Shown here in pieces: positions 1-11,030 of a stretch of 64,000 nt of DNA. The stretch covers positions 1,240,001-1,304,000 of the forward strand of contig JAHEWK010000015.1 of assembly GCA_020740775.1 (NCBI GenBank), given 5' to 3'. Every line of letters starts with the position of its first letter. Position 1 is the stretch's first letter. The notes under the pieces were generated by a model. The model saw nothing but the letters and a program-made list of their open reading frames with translations, did no database searches and was not told the DNA's origin. The position numbers and the translations under genes are program-made. This DNA comes from Ilyonectria destructans (Eukaryota > Ascomycota > Sordariomycetes > Hypocreales > Nectriaceae).

Positions 1-1692
1 CATTCCCTCCAAAAGAAGATCCTCGAAGCTTTCGTCGAAGAATCTTCCCAGACGCACTTTTGGGAATCTCCTTGACAATCTCGACTTCGACGATCCACTT
101 GTGTCTTGCCTTCTTAGACTTGGTGAAATTGATCAAAGCCAGCCCTGCTTCCTCGGGGGATAGGTGTGAGGGTTTAAGAACCACATATGCCTTTGGTCTT
201 TCCCCTGCGCGATCATCAGGAATTCCGCAGACTGCGGCATCGCTGACAGATGGGTGCCCGAGAAGGAGATTTTCCAGCTCGGCTGGTGCAACGCCTATTC
301 CCTTGACCTTGATCATTTCCTTCATTCTGTCGGTGATAGACAGCATGCCCTCATTGTCGAATTTCCCAATGTCCCCGGTATGCAAGAATCCATCCTTGTC
401 GAAAGTCTCAGAGGTTGCCTTTGGGTTTTCCAGGTAGCCCATTGCGACCTGCGGCCCACGCGCCCAGATTTCACCCTCTTCCTCAATTCCGCAGCTTGCT
501 CCCGTCTCAGGGTGAACAATCTTTACCTCAGTTGACCCGACAATCGTCCCAACCCTGTCGGCATACTTGTAGTCATACATCGACGGCGGGTGAGATGTTA
601 TAGCTGAGCAAGACTCTGTCATTCCATATCCTTGTTTAAAGCCAGTCCCCGGAAACTTCTTTTCCAACAGTGTCAAGATCTCCCGAGGCAGCGGAGCAGC
701 CCCCGAGGAGAAGCGCTTCACATGTGACAGGTCGTATTTTGATACAGTTTCGTCATCTTGCACCATGCGAATCAGAATGGGTGGTACTATCAAGACTTCC
801 TTAAGCCTATGATCTGCCACTGTTTTGAGTAACTTATCGAGGGTGAAGTTCCGTAGTATATATACGTGAGCATTGAGGAGGATTGGGAGGTGAAGCTGAT
901 GTACGATGCCAGTGATATGGTAGAAGGGCAAGGCGGCGAGAATTTTGTCGTGGTCCGGTGGCGTGATTTGCTGAATTTGGAGACATTGGGCAATGATGTT
1001 GGCGTGAGATATCATGACGGCCTTTGGAAGACCGGTTGTGCCACTGCTAAAGCAGAGGTAGGCACATACATTGGCATTCGACTGGCCCTGAGGAATCTTG
1101 TATGGCCTTTCTTGGACCAATTCTCCCTTGGATTCCCCGAGTCGCAGCAACGCTGGGACATTGTTCGTGCCAGACTTCTCGGCGTCGATAATGATCACGT
1201 TGTGCTCGGAGATTCCGCAGGTAGCCGCAGCTGCGTTCGCCTTATCTGCCACTGCGGCCATTGTCAGGACAAACTTGGCTTTGCTCAAGCGCAGACTGAA
1301 GGAAAGTTCTTCAACAGTGTAGTCCGGGGATACGCCGCTGGCAATGGCGCCAACGCGAACAAGGGAGAGCATGGCAACCGGGTACCAAACCGAGTTACTG
1401 CCATAGACGATGGCCACATCGCCTGAGCGCAAACCGTATGATGTTACCAAGGCAGTTGAGAGGTAAGTGGTGTATCGCTTCAAATCCTGAAAGCTCACGT
1501 GTTGTTTTGTGTCAACATCTGTAAATCCTTGAATCTTGCCCCGTGAGAGCTTGGAAACATTGTTGTCTGACTCAAAGAGCGAGGACCACAATGATACCTG
1601 AGGGGGCACTATAGAACCGAATTAGTAGACGTTGCATTATCCCAGAGGCGTTACTTACGATCAATGGGTGGATTCTGCGACTGGAATATCAT
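1..1692 (-). CDS. AMP-dependent acyl-CoA ligase (4CL-like), 3' end outside window
   Basis: Adenylate-forming ligase that would activate a carboxylic acid to its CoA thioester through an acyl-AMP. The spliced frame starts at the ATG at 1692 (MIFQSQNPPID), loses a 50 bp intron (1609-1658, GTAAGT..TATAG) and reads through the P-loop-like motif SSGTTGLPKAV, the adenine-site motif GYGMTESCSA, the hinge region with HTGD, and the catalytic-lysine motif PKSASGKILRRKL near the end. Order and spacing fit 4-coumarate/aryl/medium-chain acyl-CoA ligases of about 540-560 residues. The last residues lie beyond the window, so a peroxisomal PTS1 cannot be checked. It is the next gene to the lactonase-like hydrolase, which fits activation of a ring-opening product. 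Two CCTCGG-type hexamers lie about 170-210 bp upstream. The substrate cannot be told from sequence. Confidence 0.93.
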
Positions 1693-2659
1693 GATGCCGT
1701 TTGCCTTTTGAGAATAAGGATATATTTGGCCTGGTGAGAAGATGTGGTGTCTCTGCCTGGGAAACGATCGATTGAAGACTGGATTTGATTAGATGATAAA
1801 CACACAACTTAACGGTGGGAGACCAAGGCGCTCGGTGATGACTAGCCTCCCACCATCTCCGCCTCGGCAAGGGTGTCAAGGGTGTAGTAGCTACCCCGAG
1901 GTACGTGAAATCAGATTTATGGGGTTCTCGGAAATGCGAGTAGCAGTCTAGCATTTAACCAGAAATATTACATGGCTTGAACTACCCTATGGCTGCATGA
2001 TCCGTCAGAGTACTCCCTATGAACTCAAGTTCGATCTTTAGAGAGCACAGTTCGATAATCCGGAAACCCCTAAGCTTGAACAGAGAGCCTCTTAGAAACA
2101 TAGCACAATGTAGTTATTAGGGAGCTAGCTACGCGAACATAATTCCCCCCATAAAGCAGACTGTTCACATTCGCGTTTGTGAGGAGACAGAAATCCGGCG
2201 AGTGGATACTGCGGGGAGTCTCAATCCGTCAATCCCGGCCCGAGGCACACTTGAACGCATGCACATACTCGCTTAGAATGTAAGTGCATGATGGATTTGA
2301 TAGGTGGAGGAACTCAGCTAGGTTACGCCTGGTGCATGAATAATGGAGGATCCCATCGATTGGCTTTGGAGGTGCGTTTCATCACCAACATTCTGCAGTT
2401 GTCCAGTTATCATGTTGCGCCCTGCCCCGTATTTGCATTTCTTGACTTGAGATAGAGCTATGACGGACAAGGTTATTCTATTCAGTCAATTCGTAGAAGG
2501 ATACGTGATATTTGACTCTATGATGGCTCACAAGGTTATCTTTGATGCGGGGAAATATAAGGACGAGATGGTTAATTTCATTGACAAGCATGCCACGACT
2601 ACTCGTAACCTGTACCATCTACAATTCCTTCACAACCTGTGATAAACTTCTCTGATGGA
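1693..2659. other. Intergenic, ligase promoter and 3' flank of the hydrolase
   Basis: I see no convincing gene in this interval. A 60-codon frame at 2460-2642 lies just past the stop of the hydrolase gene and has no recognisable features. The CGG-N9/10-CCG palindrome seen upstream of the other cluster genes was not found here by eye. Confidence 0.5.
1862..1901. promoter_or_regulatory. Pair of CCTCGG/CCGAGG hexamers upstream of the CoA ligase
   Basis: CCTCGG at 1862-1867 and its reverse complement CCGAGG at 1896-1901 lie 170-210 bp upstream of the ligase ATG. This hexamer is the established binding element of the FarA/FarB/CTF1 regulators of fatty-acid catabolism in filamentous fungi. Single copies are expected by chance every 2 kb or so; the close pair in a ligase promoter is what makes it worth noting. 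The function is inference. Confidence 0.35.
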
Positions 2660-3847
2660 CTAATTCTCATGAATTCTCTCTACCTTGATTCCATCCAAGT
2701 CTTTCACAAGCTTTCCATCCATATATGTACCATCAACAAGATGTTTTGCCGGTCTTCCTCCAATGGGAAGCTCATTCAAAAACCTCCAGCGGAGCTTTCG
2801 TTTCCAACCAGATGTGTACCAGTCATTCAAGTCTCCGGTCGGGAAGATCGGTAGGGCGTTGGTTATCGAGGGGTCGTGCGCAATCAAGACGAGAACTCGA
2901 TCACTTGCGTCGAGAGCCGCTAGCTTTTCAATGCTCTGGAGTGCCAGGGGCGGATCTACGTACCACGAGTCGGCGCGTGTGCATGGTTTGTAGTAGGGCA
3001 TTGTCCGCGCGTTATCGGGATCGGGATGGCAATCAGCGAAGGTAGAACAGATGTATGTTGGGATATGGTGATTTTGCTGCCCAATATCACTCGAGCTCAG
3101 TACTGGCGGCATAGGAACGTATTCGGTCGGCCTGAAAGCGCCACCGAAATGACAGATGTCCCCTCCTAGGAACACAAATGTGTCCTTTGTTGTCCTCACA
3201 AGAGCCGATAGGTGACCGATTGCGTGGCCAGGTGAATCTAAGATATAAAGACTACCGTCGGAGAAATAATCATGTGCTCGAAATCCAGCTACAGTCAAGT
3301 CGTCCGAGAAGGTGATTTCATGAATGCGTCGGCCCTGGAATGACTTTTCGAACAGGGGAGATGAATTTGTAGTCGGATAACCGGGCAAAAACTCATCCGA
3401 GAAACCAGGGCCGACTAAAAGCGCCATAGTTCGTGGGAAGGTGCTCGGGTCTCCTATGTGATCATAGTGATGGTGGCTTATGATCGCAGCGTCGATGTTG
3501 CCCACATCTATTCCACCATCTGTCAATATATCCACTAGATTTTTGTCTACTCTGATTCCTGGGACTTTTGCGTCAATGACCTCGGATATCGGTGGGGGTA
3601 GGTTCCAAAAGTCCTTTCGACATCCCAGGTCGAAGAGTATCTGCTTGCCTAGAACCGAATGTGTAATTAAGAAGGCGAAAGTCGGGAAATTCATAAGCTC
3701 ATGCCCGCGTATGACCGGCTCGACAAGTGTATCCGCGGGGACGGTGAGATTACACGTCGTATCGATGACGGAAAGTGAGCACGTGGTGCTTTCCTTGGGG
3801 ATATCTAACGCCGGAGGCGTTACTGGTGTGATGTATTCGATCGACAT
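2660..3847 (-). CDS. Metallo-beta-lactamase-fold hydrolase, lactonase-like
   Basis: Uninterrupted frame of 395 residues from the ATG at 3847 (MSIEYIT); an upstream in-frame ATG at 3907 would add 20 residues with no family character. Metal ligands of the MBL superfamily are visible: SHHHYDHIGD (HxHxDH type), SPGHAIGHLSAL, GGDICHFGG and a late IAHDPS. This spacing resembles N-acyl-homoserine-lactonase-like MBL proteins rather than class B beta-lactamases. The likely reaction is hydrolysis of a lactone or another ester, using a dinuclear metal centre in the cytosol. No signal peptide or membrane segment is seen. Context supports lactone opening: a Baeyer-Villiger monooxygenase that would make a lactone lies in the same cluster, and the adjacent CoA ligase would take the resulting hydroxy acid. 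A CGG-N9-CCG palindrome lies 234 bp upstream. Confidence 0.88.
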   Translation of the reverse strand: MSIEYITPVTPPALDIPKESTTCSLSVIDTTCNLTVPADTLVEPVIRGHELMNFPTFAFLITHSVLGKQILFDLGCRKDFWNLPPPISEVIDAKVPGIRVDKNLVDILTDGGIDVGNIDAAIISHHHYDHIGDPSTFPRTMALLVGPGFSDEFLPGYPTTNSSPLFEKSFQGRRIHEITFSDDLTVAGFRAHDYFSDGSLYILDSPGHAIGHLSALVRTTKDTFVFLGGDICHFGGAFRPTEYVPMPPVLSSSDIGQQNHHIPTYICSTFADCHPDPDNARTMPYYKPCTRADSWYVDPPLALQSIEKLAALDASDRVLVLIAHDPSITNALPIFPTGDLNDWYTSGWKRKLRWRFLNELPIGGRPAKHLVDGTYMDGKLVKDLDGIKVERIHEN

Positions 3848-4080
3848 CTTTAAAAAACAGTGATTAGACTTGAAGCTTCTCGGGTCGATAGTTTCGTAAG
3901 GCGGCAACTGACTTCATATCTCCAAGAAACAGTTGTGAGATCATAGCTAGAGGGGACCTCATTACTCATGAAGAATGATACGTTATGGCCCGTCTAGTCT
4001 AGTGGCTATTTGGGGTTGTGGGCCATTCGATGCTAGTAACGCAGCCAAGGCATTGAGTGAGTAGCATACCCCGGCGAACT

Positions 4081-4095
4081 CGGATTTAAATTCCG
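4081..4095. promoter_or_regulatory. Putative Zn2Cys6 site (CGG-N9-CCG) upstream of the hydrolase
   Basis: CGGATTTAAATTCCG, 234 bp upstream of the hydrolase ATG, in the gap between that gene and the 3' end of the regulator gene. It belongs to the set of CGGAATT-type inverted repeats found upstream of the neighbouring cluster genes. Binding is inferred. Confidence 0.5.
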
Positions 4096-4526
4096 AGCCC
4101 ATCGTTGTTCCAGTGATAGTTATGCCCAGTTGTTCCACGACCCCACTCCCCTCAACGGGATTATTCTTTGGCCATGTGCAAGCGACTGTAAGCCCCGTGC
4201 TCGGGCAAGAAATTACCACCTGTTGCCCTCCTTGAAGCTTGTCAGAGATTTCACGTATTTTGACATGCTGAAATGTTTGTCGTTCAAGCTGTTACAAGGC
4301 AGGGTCTTAGACAGTGGAGGGACTCACGCTACAGTGATTGTGCTTGGATGCAGTGTCGTATCCATCGGATTGAGACTGCGCAAGGCAGTGTACTCTAATT
4401 TCGTCAATACAAACGGTCACAAACATATCGCTGTTCCACTTCATTGTCTTCAAATGATGAATCTGAGAGTTATTTACTCAGTTGTATTTGCACCTTTATT
4501 GCTTCTACGGAAAACACCCAGTACCT

Positions 4527-7165
4527 CTAAAATTCGGGACCCATATTTGGCCCGAGACCCATTTCCAGCGCAAAGTATAAAGACCTGTCATTCTCAATCC
4601 ACCCAGTCAGGTTTTGAACTGACGTACACGATTGCCGTTCCTTTTTGAGAGCCATTCCGCCTTCTTGTCCAAACAAGATAGGCATGAAACATCCAAGCCT
4701 GTTGAGTACCCCTCTAATCTCTAGTGGAAAGTCTACCTCCTCCGGCAAACGATCCTGGCTCAGGCTTAGATCCATGGTTAGCGCTAACCTGAGGTAATAA
4801 GTTGGGTTGCTGGTAAGGACATCAGCCCGATCACCTTCAAAGTGTTGTCCCCATGAACGGTGGTTGGAATGAACGGGGTCCAAACTTGAGAACAGCGATT
4901 CGTCAAGATAGGTGCATTCCATAAAATATCTGATGGTCTTGGAAACCCAGTCCGCACCTTCATATCTCGGATGGTACTCCTTCATGGCTTGAATGAGGAG
5001 ATTCAGTCTGGTCTGACTTTCAGCTACTCGAAGAAGAGTATGCCCGGATTTTGCGGAGGTAGAGTTCAACTTAACATCAAGCATATACAATGCTAACGGA
5101 AGCGCTGTGCAGCCAACTGCACTGCTGGGTAGCCAACAAGCCAGGCGGCGACTGAGAAGTTGTTTGAGGCAACTAGTGATGCTCTTTGATGCGTCTAGTA
5201 GCTCATCGCGTGTCCTTTCAACAGACATCAGGTGTTCCCAAGGGCTATGAAGCTTGGTGATGTTGGATAGAACGGCAAAGTGAAATTCGTAGTTGCATAG
5301 TGCTATTCTGGCAGAACTGCATCAGACATTAACAACTGATTCCGCTTGTGTCATATGAAGAGAGGGTCTTACTGATAATACATCCAGACAAGATTTGTAT
5401 GGAGAACAACTGCATCTTCGTGAGAATTTGTCTCAGGATGAGACGCAGGATCGGCGTCTGTGAAGTTGGGAAGCGTTTTGATGGTTGTAATTAACCATTT
5501 TTTCAGGTTGGCTTTGTGCTCTTGAGTTCTTGTTAGCTTCTGCAATGACAAATTGTCATCAGAAAGGGGCAGATCCCTGATCGGGTACACCAGGTCCAGT
5601 ATATCCGTGAGACAGACACACAGCTCAGTCATCCGAGCCAATATGATCACAAGTGAGAGCTTAGTTTCGGCAGTGTAGACTCTTGACCTCCCAATTTCCT
5701 GTGAAAGATCTTCATAGCCAAGGGCAGGGTTGGACCTGAAATCGAAGTGACTCTGCGTGATTTGGGTATTCCTTCGCACACAAAGAGGCATGATGCGATC
5801 ACGAATGATACAGCACCACCAAATGCGTTTCAGTTCGTTCTGCCTCTGTTCATCTTGAGGTGACACGGTGTCCAAGCCTTGAGCCATTGTTGCGTATTGA
5901 TCAGCGTCGATGGATTTGGCGTGTTTGATGGCGATGCTGAGCCATACGCTGTTAGGGCTCTTTGGAACACGACTTGAAGCTGGGCACCAATACGTCAGAA
6001 GCAAAGCAGCCTGGGCTATAGACAAGGAGTCTGATTCGATGCCAAGATCATACAAAAGCTAAACGCGTAGACTGTCAGCCAAAATTTATTCATGCTTGTC
6101 GACCCTGAATAGGTCACTGTAACCATGACTTCCGTGTGAAGTGATGTAGACAAGGAGACACATACCTTTGCCTTCCCGTAGAATGAACTTTTCACATCTC
6201 GAATACTAGCGAAGCCCAACGAGCCGACGCTCTCTTGAGATAAGAACTTTGCTCAATGTCAGTCAAAGCGAAACATGAGTCCAAAGAAGGTACATACGGT
6301 GCAGGAGGCGAAGAGCATTGCTTGAAGTAGAAGCAAAGAAAATCGAGGCTTTCGATCCAAACCACCTTCCGCAGATTCTCCGTCATAGCTTTCCCAAAAT
6401 TCGCCTTCATCTAGAAGCGGAAGCATTGGATGAATATGCAAGAAGTAGTGTTGAAGTAGTTCGTCGAGAATTGGCTTCATCGGAACTGATAGACACCCTT
6501 GCGACTCGAGCGAATTGATGTCACTGCCCTTGATATTCTTCACTTCTAAATCCAGGTGGGCCATGAAGGAGAACGAAGAGAACAATGTTTCGGCTCCAGG
6601 AGACGTTGTTGTTGATTTCGATGTCTTGGGTGTTTCAGAGCCTTGGTTCATGCAGTCCTCGGTCTGCGTTGGCCCCAGTGGACGCAAGTCTTGGCCAGGC
6701 GCATGTAACAGGTGTATGTCATCAAGGAATCCCTTGTCCCAAGAAGGGTCTTGGAAATCGAGGTCGTGTTCGTGTAGGAAGCTTGATATATCCTGGGCGG
6801 TGTTGTCCTGGCTCAAATTTGGCTGTGCCAAATCTGGAATGCATTTTGGAAGCTGGTATAAAATGTGCTGTTGGTCTCCGTACGCGTTTTCATTCGTGAC
6901 AGAACTTGTCGACACTTCCTCAAGGCTCGCGTAGCTGCTAGTTTGTTAACTAAATTCTATTCTCCATCTCAGGGTAGTCTTACTACTCACGCGCCGTTCG
7001 GGGTAATACACAGGGATGATCATCCAGACGACAATTTGTACAGGGTGGTGGTGTCCGGGTGACATCACATCGGACCTTTCTTTGACGGCATCTGAGGCAA
7101 GCCTTCACAGCTCTTTTTCGAGATCCCACCTTCCGGAGTTTCTTGGACGTGCTACCAGCTTCCAT
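4527..7165 (-). CDS. Zn2Cys6 transcription factor with fungal_trans domain (TF1)
   Basis: Five exons encode about 792 residues. Exon 1 (7165-6984) carries the binuclear zinc cluster C-x2-C-x6-C-x8-C-x2-C-x6-C (CLRCRQRKVRC ... CTNCRLDDHPC) behind a basic N-terminus. The donor at 6983 (GTAAGA) is the one that keeps frame. Later exons (6937-6298, 6246-6166, 6058-5373, 5316-4527) give a variable linker and then a fungal_trans middle region with LLDEGEFWESY, ALLLTYW and KRIWWCCIIRDR, typical of Zn2Cys6 regulators of the cutinase-transcription-factor type. It probably acts in the nucleus as a pathway regulator. Its own promoter holds a perfect CGG-N10-CCG palindrome plus further half-sites, which suggests autoregulation. 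It stands in tandem with a second Zn2Cys6 gene of another subfamily; which of the two binds the shared palindrome is not decidable from sequence. Confidence 0.9.
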
Positions 7166-7255
7166 ACTGTAACTGTTTACTGAATTTTGCCTTCATTTTC
7201 TTTTTTCTTTGACCGAGGCAGAGCTGACATTTTTCAACCACGCCGAGTTAAGTTT

Positions 7256-7271
7256 CGGAATTGCAATTCCG
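7256..7271. promoter_or_regulatory. Perfect palindrome CGG-N10-CCG in the TF1 promoter
   Basis: CGGAATTGCAATTCCG is a perfect 16 bp inverted repeat 91 bp upstream of the TF1 start codon. It is the best match to the palindrome shared by the cluster promoters and suggests autoregulation by a dimeric Zn2Cys6 protein. Confidence 0.6.
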
Positions 7272-7392
7272 TCGTCATGCCTGAGTTTTTAGGTAGTTAT
7301 TGCCGGCCCACACGGCGATAACGAAGCTTCCTTTGTACCAGGATTCAATGGCCTATCTTTGAAGATGTACATGTGGTAAGGGACGGGCGTAG

Positions 7393-7436
7393 CGGGAAAG
7401 CTTCCCGTGACAACGGAATTGGTATGCCACGGAATT
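7393..7436. promoter_or_regulatory. Additional CGG sites upstream of TF1
   Basis: A near-palindrome CGGGAAAGCTTCCCG (7393-7407) is followed by two direct CGGAATT half-sites at 7414-7420 and 7430-7436, about 230-270 bp upstream of TF1. Together with the palindrome at 7256 this makes a dense group of CGG triplets typical of Zn2Cys6 target promoters. Confidence 0.4.
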
Positions 7437-8196
7437 AGGAGAGATCTTGACTTAACCTGGTCAAAAACTCCCAGAAAATCGATGAGTGAAGTAATTTGAA
7501 TTTATGTGATAAAACGGCGCTCCCCAGCGTCAATAGAGTGTATCTTTCAAATGTTCTTCCAATCTGGTCCACCGTTCACTGCTTGAAAATTGATGGAATA
7601 ACCCACGACGTGGAAGAACACACACGAAAACGATCTAACACATAGGCAATGCAAAGAAAGAAGCCTCATCAAAGCGCATTTACTTTTGCATGGCCCGAAT
7701 CGCCAACCGGACAAGAACAAAGTCTAACCCTCCTTCACGAGCATATAGCATCCCGAGGAGCCATGGGCAGTGTCAGGTGCGGTAAGGGAGTGGAGACTTC
7801 AGATGATCCCTCCGGGTTTTAGGAAGGGGGCAGGGATGCCATGATTCATGACCTTCCTGCAGCTTCGTCTGGTGAGGACATGACGCACTACTGGTTTGCT
7901 AAGCTTCATCTAGGTAGGTGTTACTCCACCGCCAGTTACTAGCGTTCAACTTTGCTCAGGGAAACGATGATCGTCTAATTTGGAAGCGTACTTTTGATCT
8001 GTCACTAGGCATGGGAATCAGAAACGCCATAATCTCGCAAGGTGGTAGCAACCAAGTTCAATACCGCTTCTGCTATGGTCTCTCTCCTTGTGATGTGTCT
8101 CCAAATGTCAGCATCACGCCAACTCCGGCCATAGCTCCAAGATAGATTACAGTTCTATCCATGGCCTGCCTTCACTGAAGCTAGTGATGACGAGGG

Positions 8197-11030
8197 TCAT
8201 CCATCCCGGTCACCTTCATTAACTCCGAAACCCGTCGTATCGAGCAGAAGCGATGCATTGAACACGTCATTCTCGCCTCCCAGACTAGCTGCATTGAGGG
8301 TACTTTGAATCGCATTCTCGCCGAGCATTTGAAAGTGTCTCAGTGAGGAATCCGTCACGAACCCTGGCGTTTCAGGTAAATCCATAACGGACAGCGATGG
8401 GAATACCTGCCGCTTTTGTCGATTGTCGCTTTCATTCAAGTCGTACTGGCCGCCACTGAAGCTAGGCCGTTTCTTACCCAGTCCATAGCTGGATCTTACC
8501 GCAGCCAGCCGCTGCCATTCACTTTTCACCAGGATAATAACCTCCAACGCTCTCGTTGCATTGCCGTACGATTGGCCAATCTCGCCGAGGGTGTGACAGC
8601 AAAACTGCAAATCGCTGAGGGAGGTACGTGACTCGGAATAGCTTCGTGAACAAACGTCGTATATGAAAACCAACGATGCTGTAAAGATGATGTGCACGAT
8701 CTGTATGTTTGACCGTCGAAGAGAGTGCTGTCTCTGATAACAGCGCAAGAGCTCGGTAATTCCGTGCGCTGCCGAGATACACCCACTGTCAGCCTCGAGA
8801 ATGTGGGCTTGATTCTCCGTTGAGCTAAACATCTCATTGTAGCAAACCAGCTGACTGGATAAATACGGCCGAAAGAGAGAAATCAGGACTGCGTAGAATT
8901 GCATGCTAGGGTATCGCTGTTAGAAATGCTGATCGAAAATTTATTTGTGTAGATAACGACTCACTGGAGTTGTAAAACCGCCGGAACATAAATTATGTCT
9001 GCCTGTGACGGGTTCACTTGCAATGAAGGCGCAATGGTTTTATGCCATAACATGATTTCTTCTCTGGTGAGTTTAAGAAACTGTACAAGGCGGTCGATAC
9101 TCATCACATGCCCCGAGTAGCTGTGCAAAGTCCAATTAGTTAGGAGGGTCAAGCAGTGATGACATGCCACATACAGATTCAAGTTGATCCGTCGCATAAA
9201 CTCGCATAGTGTGATGTTCGCATCGGTGCAAGCTTCAAGCGGGAAGAAGATACCATCCTCTGGTATTATGGACTGCCCGGCAGCTTTGGGGTACGGCCTC
9301 CACATCTTATTCTTCAGTCCATCCAGGTGGCTCATTGGACGCGGCGTGGTTATATTTGGAATGCCGAAGCTCCAGGGCCGACCAACATAGAGGCTCCACA
9401 TACTAATATAGGTCAGCATTTTGTCTTAATCCAGAAGGATTCGGGTGCGAACCTCTCATGAATGAACACACCCCAGAAGGTGGTTCGCCTGATGTTCAGA
9501 TCGCGCTCGGTCAGAAGTGTGCTATTATTATGACCATGGCTAGTAGGATCCAGGTGAAGTCCGAGATCTGCACTGAGTCTTGCTGCCATTCCTAATCAAA
9601 GGAGTCAGTTGATGGCCGCAAATGCAAGATAGACCAATAGCTTACCACTGTAGAGCCAACCACGGGCATCACGGGTGAATGAAGCCTCCAAGGCACTCAT
9701 TACCACAAGAGCCTGGACCGTGGCCACGGTTGGGCTGTCCATTTCAATGTCAAGAAGGGTCTTGGCTCGTGCTGAGAAGAACTCGGGGGCAGGTTCTGGC
9801 ACATTAAGTTGTTCACCAGAGCTCAGAATCGCCCCGATGGCGCAACTATTTTACGGTCAGTATGGCCGATGACCTCTATCCACTGGGCTCGAATCTAGAT
9901 GTAATACTCACATAGCGTTATTCAACGTTTCTGAGTAGTATGGACTGTCCCTCTGCCCGGCAGTCCAATTGTGCTTCTCCATGAAAAATGTATCCTCGTC
10001 GATAACATGTATTGCCGGATCTTCCCAGGCGAAGTAGAGCCGAGCGAGTTGCTCTTCGAGCGAGGGTGGCACGTCATAGTCAAGACCTAGTCGCTTTAGA
10101 ACCCCGCAGCCCTCAGTGGCAACATGACGGATTGTTGACTGCGACAGGGATCGGAAATCGCTTTGGTGGGCATGTAAATTGGACGTCGGCCCGTAGTAGC
10201 GCAGTTGCCCGTCCTCGGCTATTCGAAGGGAGCCCATGCGAGCTGCTAGGAACTTTGTGATGTCGCTCTCGGCCTCCGAGTCGTCAATCTCGCTCTCAAA
10301 GTTGGGCGAAGACTCTGAAAAGCGCGGGCTTTGGAATCTAGATATGGGTGGTAGCATAAATTCGTCGAAGGGTTGGTCCATGTCGAGGTTGAGAATAGCA
10401 GTGTCAAAAGTATGGTGATGCAACCCGCCGATTGTAGACGAGTCCATATGACGATCCATGTCAGGGAGTTCTAATCCAGGCGTGAGCCTCGTTGGAATAG
10501 TCGATTGCTTTGCAGTATCGGGTCGCGCCTCCACCACATTTTGGTCAGGTTGATCGATATCGGCAAAGGTGCTTGAGCCTTCTGACATGCAACTGTCCAC
10601 TTCTTGTTCCAGCTCGGGAGATGCCGGGTTGTGTGCTGCCGGACTCTTCTCCGAGGCAACTGGAGAATCGGAAGGTAGCTGAATATTATGTTCTCGTAGG
10701 GTCTCCTGTAGCAAGGCAAGCCGCGCTCGTAGTTTTGATGCGGCCTTCTTCGCGGATGCCCTGTCCAGCCATTGCTGTTAGCAGTTATCAACACCCGCGC
10801 AGTTCTCGCCACTTACTTTCGCAAATCTGCCTCGGCATTGTAGGTGCAAGTATGTTTCGACACGATGCAGTTAGAGCATGTCTCATTTCCATCGCACTGC
10901 CAGGGAGACGGTCAGCTCTATTCGCACAGAAATAATACAGTGATTAGTCGGACGGTGGGCTGTATCACACCTTGATCTTGCGCCGTCTACAATTCAGACA
11001 AGCGCTTGTGACATGTTTCTTTCCTCCCAT
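8197..11030 (-). CDS. Zn2Cys6 transcription factor, fungal_trans domain (TF2)
   Basis: Seven exons (11030-10971, 10896-10817, 10760-9912, 9845-9646, 9591-9453, 9402-8965, 8905-8197) give 824 residues in one continuous frame. The zinc cluster CLNCRRRKIKC-DGNETC-SNC-IVSKHTC (C-x2-C-x6-C-x5-C-x2-C-x6-C) is split after IK by intron 1. A short basic/Leu-rich linker (KKAASKLRARLALLQETL) follows, as in dimerising Zn2Cys6 proteins, then an acidic Ser-rich stretch, then LRYYGPTSNLH, a hallmark at the start of the regulatory domain in NirA-like regulators, and a fungal_trans region (RGWLYSGMAARLSADLGLHLD, FWGVFIHER). The C-terminus carries no further domain I can name. It is transcribed away from the Baeyer-Villiger monooxygenase, sharing the 11.0-12.1 kb promoter region. 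A likely activator of the cluster alongside TF1; the division of labour is unknown. Confidence 0.9.

Larger units (their letters stand above)
7166..8196. other. Intergenic between TF1 start and TF2 end
   Basis: About 1 kb without a supportable gene; it holds the TF1 promoter sites listed separately. A 75-codon frame at 7918-8145 shows no family features. Confidence 0.5.

Noticed and set aside
2460..2642. 60-codon plus-strand frame
   Set aside because: Lies just past the hydrolase stop, has no domain, no splice logic and ordinary chance length.
3984..4030. tRNA-like start (GGCCCGTCTAGTCTAGTGG)
   Set aside because: No anticodon stem, TTC-A/G-A loop or acceptor closure follows; resemblance to a tRNA 5' end is chance or at most a fragment.
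4130..4648. 172-codon plus-strand frame
   Set aside because: Overlaps the 3' end of TF1 on the opposite strand and the intergenic gap; composition looks random.
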